From the NCBI GenBank assembly GCA_964365765.1, contig CAYIRB010000055.1, positions 1 to 6,832 on the forward strand: a stretch of 6,832 nucleotides of DNA. Direction: 5' to 3'. Below, piece by piece: positions 4,669-6,832 of this stretch. The notes under the pieces are model-generated. The model searched no databases. It saw only the letters and a program-made list of their open reading frames with translations, and was not told where the DNA came from. Each line of letters begins with the position of its first letter. Within the stretch, counting starts at the first letter, position 1. Source of the DNA: CALRGE01 sp964365765 (GTDB lineage Bacteria > Patescibacteriota > Gracilibacteria > UBA1369 > 2-02-FULL-48-14). The position numbers and the translations under genes are program-made.

Positions 4669-5313
4669 ATGCGATTCGACATACTCACACTCTTTCCAAA
4701 TCTTGTCCTCCCCTATTTTGAAGATTCGATTTTAAAACGAGCGATTGAAAGCCGCGCTATTGAAATCCACGTTCACGACATTCGAGAATGGTCGAAAGAC
4801 AAACATAAAAAAGTAGACGACACTCCATACGGAGGCGGCGCTGGCATGCTTATGACTTGCCAACCGCTTTTTGACGCGATTAAAGCTGTTAAAAAGCTGA
4901 ACAAAGGACCCGTAATTTACATGAGCCCCGCCGGCAAGAGATTGAAACAAATTACCGCCGAGAAATTGTCCAAAAAGAAAAGTGTGATTTTACTTTGCGG
5001 GCGCTATGAAGGAATCGACCAAAGAGTAATCGATTCAATGGTGGACGAAGAGATTTCTCTGGGCGACTTTGTTTTAACGGGAGGCGAATTGGCGGCTTGC
5101 GCGATTGTGGATGCAATATCCAGATTGATTCCCGGAGTTCTTGGCGCTGATGAAAGCAGTGAAGAAGAATCATTCGGCAAAGCGCTGGAACGAAAAAAAG
5201 AATACCCGCATTACACAAAACCCGCGGTCTATGAGGGTATGAAAGTTCCGGATGTATTAATTTCCGGCGACCATGAAAAAATAAAAAAATGGCGCATGAA
5301 AAATAGAAAATAA
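4669..5313 (+). CDS. trmD: tRNA (guanine-N1)-methyltransferase TrmD, short form
   Basis: TrmD transfers a methyl group from S-adenosylmethionine to G37 of tRNAs reading CNN and similar codons, preventing +1 frameshifting. The protein has 214 residues against roughly 240-255 in E. coli and many others. The trefoil-knot SPOUT core is clear: DDTPYGGGAGM (50-60), YMSPAGKRL (84-92), LCGRYEGIDQRV (109-120), EISLGDFVLTGGELAA (128-143) and SRLIPGVLG (151-159). The C-terminal part has EESF (166-169), YPHYTKP (179-185) and PDVLISGDHEKIKKWR (194-209), then stops, without the RTWxRRPxLL-type tail. The residue aligned with the proposed catalytic Asp169 of the H. influenzae/E. coli enzyme (EDSF) is Glu167, and the EESF-to-PHYT spacing is about three residues longer. 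The core motifs make the assignment secure. Confidence 0.97.
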   Translation: MRFDILTLFPNLVLPYFEDSILKRAIESRAIEIHVHDIREWSKDKHKKVDDTPYGGGAGMLMTCQPLFDAIKAVKKLNKGPVIYMSPAGKRLKQITAEKLSKKKSVILLCGRYEGIDQRVIDSMVDEEISLGDFVLTGGELAACAIVDAISRLIPGVLGADESSEEESFGKALERKKEYPHYTKPAVYEGMKVPDVLISGDHEKIKKWRMKNRK

Positions 5314-5321
5314 TCACGAAT

Positions 5322-6832
5322 ATGGAAAATCCAGCCACACAAGCCGTTACGGATTTACTCAGAATTTTGGACAGTAGCCAAAAGGGCCTTGATGAAAAAG
5401 AAGCTTCGGAAAGACTTGCGCGATACGGCATAAACGAAATCGTAGAAACAAAGAGGATCAGGTGGTTTCAAATTCTAATGAACCAGTTTAAAAACGTAAT
5501 GGTTATCATTCTAATATGCGGAATGGCCGTCAGTTTTTTGGTTGGAGAAAATCTGGATGGCTACGCGATCATGGCAATTGTCCTCATAAATGCGGCAATC
5601 GGATTCATACAGGAATATAAAGCGGAAAAAACCATCGAGGCGATGAAAAAACTGGCGGCGCCCTACGCTGTTGTCATTCGAAAAGGCGAAAGTATAAAAA
5701 TTCCCGCGGGGGAATTGGTGCCGGGCGACATATTGATTCTTGAAGAAGGAATGAGCGTTTCAGCTGACGCGAGAATTATGGAGTCAATCGAATTAAGCAC
5801 GATCGAAGCCGCGATTACAGGTGAAAGCCAGCCTGTTCCAAAAACTTCAGGGCTAATGAAAAATGTAACAATATTGGGCGACATGAAGAACATGGTTTTC
5901 ATGGGAACTGCAATCGCGAAAGGACACGGCCTCGCGCTTGTTGTGAATACCGGCATGAAAACCGAATTCGGAAAAATCGCTACGCTGGTGCAGGAAGTGG
6001 AAGACGAAATGACTCCTCTGCAAGTGAAACTCGATAAATTGAGTAAACATTTGGCAATATTGGTGGTGGGAATTATTTTGACGCTCTTTGTATTCGGCGC
6101 GCTGTCGGAAAAGGACATGACCGAAATGCTTTTACTGGCGATAAGTTTGGCGGTGAGCGTGATTCCCGAGGGCTTGCCGGCGGTTGTCACTCTGACTTTG
6201 GCGATTGGAGTTCAGCAAATGGCAAAACGTAACGCGATAATCAGAAAACTGGCCTCGACGGAAACATTAGGAAGCGTAAGCGTGATTTGCACTGATAAAA
6301 CCGGCACCCTCACGCAAAATCAAATGACGGTGAGAAATATTTTTATTTCCGGAAAAGAGATAACCGTCAGCGGCCGCGGCTACGAACCGGTCGGGAGATT
6401 TTCCGGCAAAACAAAAGATTTGGAATTGCTCCTTAACATTTCGGCGCTATGCAACAACTCGCGGCTTTTGCATGAAACCGGACAGTGGAGCATTATGGGA
6501 GATCCGACTGAAGCATGCCTTCTGACTTTAGCCCGAAAAGGCGGCCTTCGCGCGGAAGTTTTGAATAAAAAATATCCCAGAATCTCGGAAATTGTTTTCG
6601 ATTCGGAACGCAAGCGGATGTCCACAATCAACAAAATGGGCGGGAAAAAAGTATTGCTCTGCAAAGGAGCTCTCGACTCGATTTTAAAAGTCGCCGACAG
6701 GGTTTTAATGGACGGCAAAGTATTAAAATTGACTCCGGAAATTAAAACCCGATTCATAAAACCCAATGAAGAGTATGCAAAATCCGCCCTTCGCGTCCTT
6801 TGCCTCGCCTACGGGGAAAAGACCAATGAGAA
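5322..6832 (+). CDS. P2-type cation-transporting ATPase (probable Ca2+ pump), 3' truncated by window edge
   Basis: The first 503 codons are visible and uninterrupted; full P2-type pumps usually have about 870-920 residues. In order: a cation-ATPase N-terminal domain (about 5-55), M1 and M2 (about 58-75 and 80-97), the actuator domain with TGES (166-169), M3 and M4 (about 243-262 and 269-291) with PEGLP (282-286), the phosphorylation loop DKTGTLT with acceptor Asp325, then the nucleotide-binding domain with GDPTE (393-397), FDSERKRMS (426-434) and KGA (448-450, Lys448 near ATP). The M4 and phosphorylation motifs resemble SERCA/PMR1-like Ca2+ pumps, but ion choice depends on M5-M6, which lie outside the window, so Na+, K+ or Mn2+ remain possible. 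The ATG is 8 bp after the trmD stop, without a Shine-Dalgarno sequence; it is probably cotranscribed with trmD. Confidence 0.93.
   Translation, partial: MENPATQAVTDLLRILDSSQKGLDEKEASERLARYGINEIVETKRIRWFQILMNQFKNVMVIILICGMAVSFLVGENLDGYAIMAIVLINAAIGFIQEYKAEKTIEAMKKLAAPYAVVIRKGESIKIPAGELVPGDILILEEGMSVSADARIMESIELSTIEAAITGESQPVPKTSGLMKNVTILGDMKNMVFMGTAIAKGHGLALVVNTGMKTEFGKIATLVQEVEDEMTPLQVKLDKLSKHLAILVVGIILTLFVFGALSEKDMTEMLLLAISLAVSVIPEGLPAVVTLTLAIGVQQMAKRNAIIRKLASTETLGSVSVICTDKTGTLTQNQMTVRNIFISGKEITVSGRGYEPVGRFSGKTKDLELLLNISALCNNSRLLHETGQWSIMGDPTEACLLTLARKGGLRAEVLNKKYPRISEIVFDSERKRMSTINKMGGKKVLLCKGALDSILKVADRVLMDGKVLKLTPEIKTRFIKPNEEYAKSALRVLCLAYGEKTNE

Noticed and set aside
5309..5314. AATAAT just before the ATPase start as a -10 for a leaderless mRNA.
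   Set aside because: The hexamer fits, but no -35-like sequence lies at 15-19 bp, and it overlaps the trmD stop in an A-rich stretch where such matches are common.
782..6377. Three GCGGCCGC octamers (782-789, 2921-2928, 6370-6377) as possible repeats or signals.
   Set aside because: All are within coding sequence, encode different peptides in unrelated genes and lack shared flanks; chance in GC-rich Ala/Gly/Arg codons is enough.

Overview
The window is a chromosomal core-gene segment. It starts inside infA and runs through a ribosomal-protein/RNA-polymerase cluster on the + strand: infA (3' end) - rpmJ - rpsM - rpsK - rpsD - rpoA - rplQ - rplM - rpsI. A single unrecognised gene follows on the - strand, then the tRNA methyltransferase gene trmD and a large P-type cation ATPase gene that runs off the right edge. 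No RNA genes, CRISPR arrays, insertion sequences or prophage genes are visible.

Organism. All genes are clearly bacterial. Several traits suggest a Patescibacteria/CPR lineage, most likely Parcubacteria-like: the shortened TrmD, the altered consensus loops in S11 and S9, the IF-1 tail, and near-complete absence of Shine-Dalgarno sequences. This placement is inferred from protein character and was not tested by a search. UGA is used as a stop (infA, rplQ, the - strand gene) and no in-frame UGA needs to be read through, so the code looks like standard table 11 and not the UGA=Gly code of Gracilibacteria/Absconditabacteria.

Layout. 1-214: infA end and rpmJ, joined by an ATGA overlap. 215-302: a leader with three GC-rich hairpins before rpsM. 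303-2821: rpsM, rpsK, rpsD and rpoA, with a second hairpin leader (684-739) between rpsM and rpsK. 2822-2872: a short gap holding an excellent sigma70-type promoter whose 17-bp spacer is almost filled by a perfect inverted repeat. 2873-4070: rplQ, rplM and rpsI, joined by stop/start overlaps. 4057-4584 (-): a hypothetical protein gene convergent with rpsI. 4585-4668: a divergent promoter region. 4669-6832: trmD and the ATPase, 8 bp apart.

How the genes work together. The first block supplies translation initiation (IF-1), small-subunit proteins of the head and decoding region (S13, S11, S4, S9), large-subunit proteins (L36, L17, L13) and the RNA polymerase alpha subunit. TrmD continues the translation theme by making m1G37 in tRNA. 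The ATPase is a membrane cation pump with no obvious functional tie.

The most interesting signals are regulatory. Two divergent promoters are each spaced so that transcription should begin exactly on the A of the start codon (leaderless mRNAs). No start in the window has a convincing Shine-Dalgarno sequence. Two intergenic leaders share one hairpin design, and one internal promoter contains a palindrome. I did not find a new multi-gene system; the one unknown gene (4057-4584, - strand) is the best candidate for new biology.
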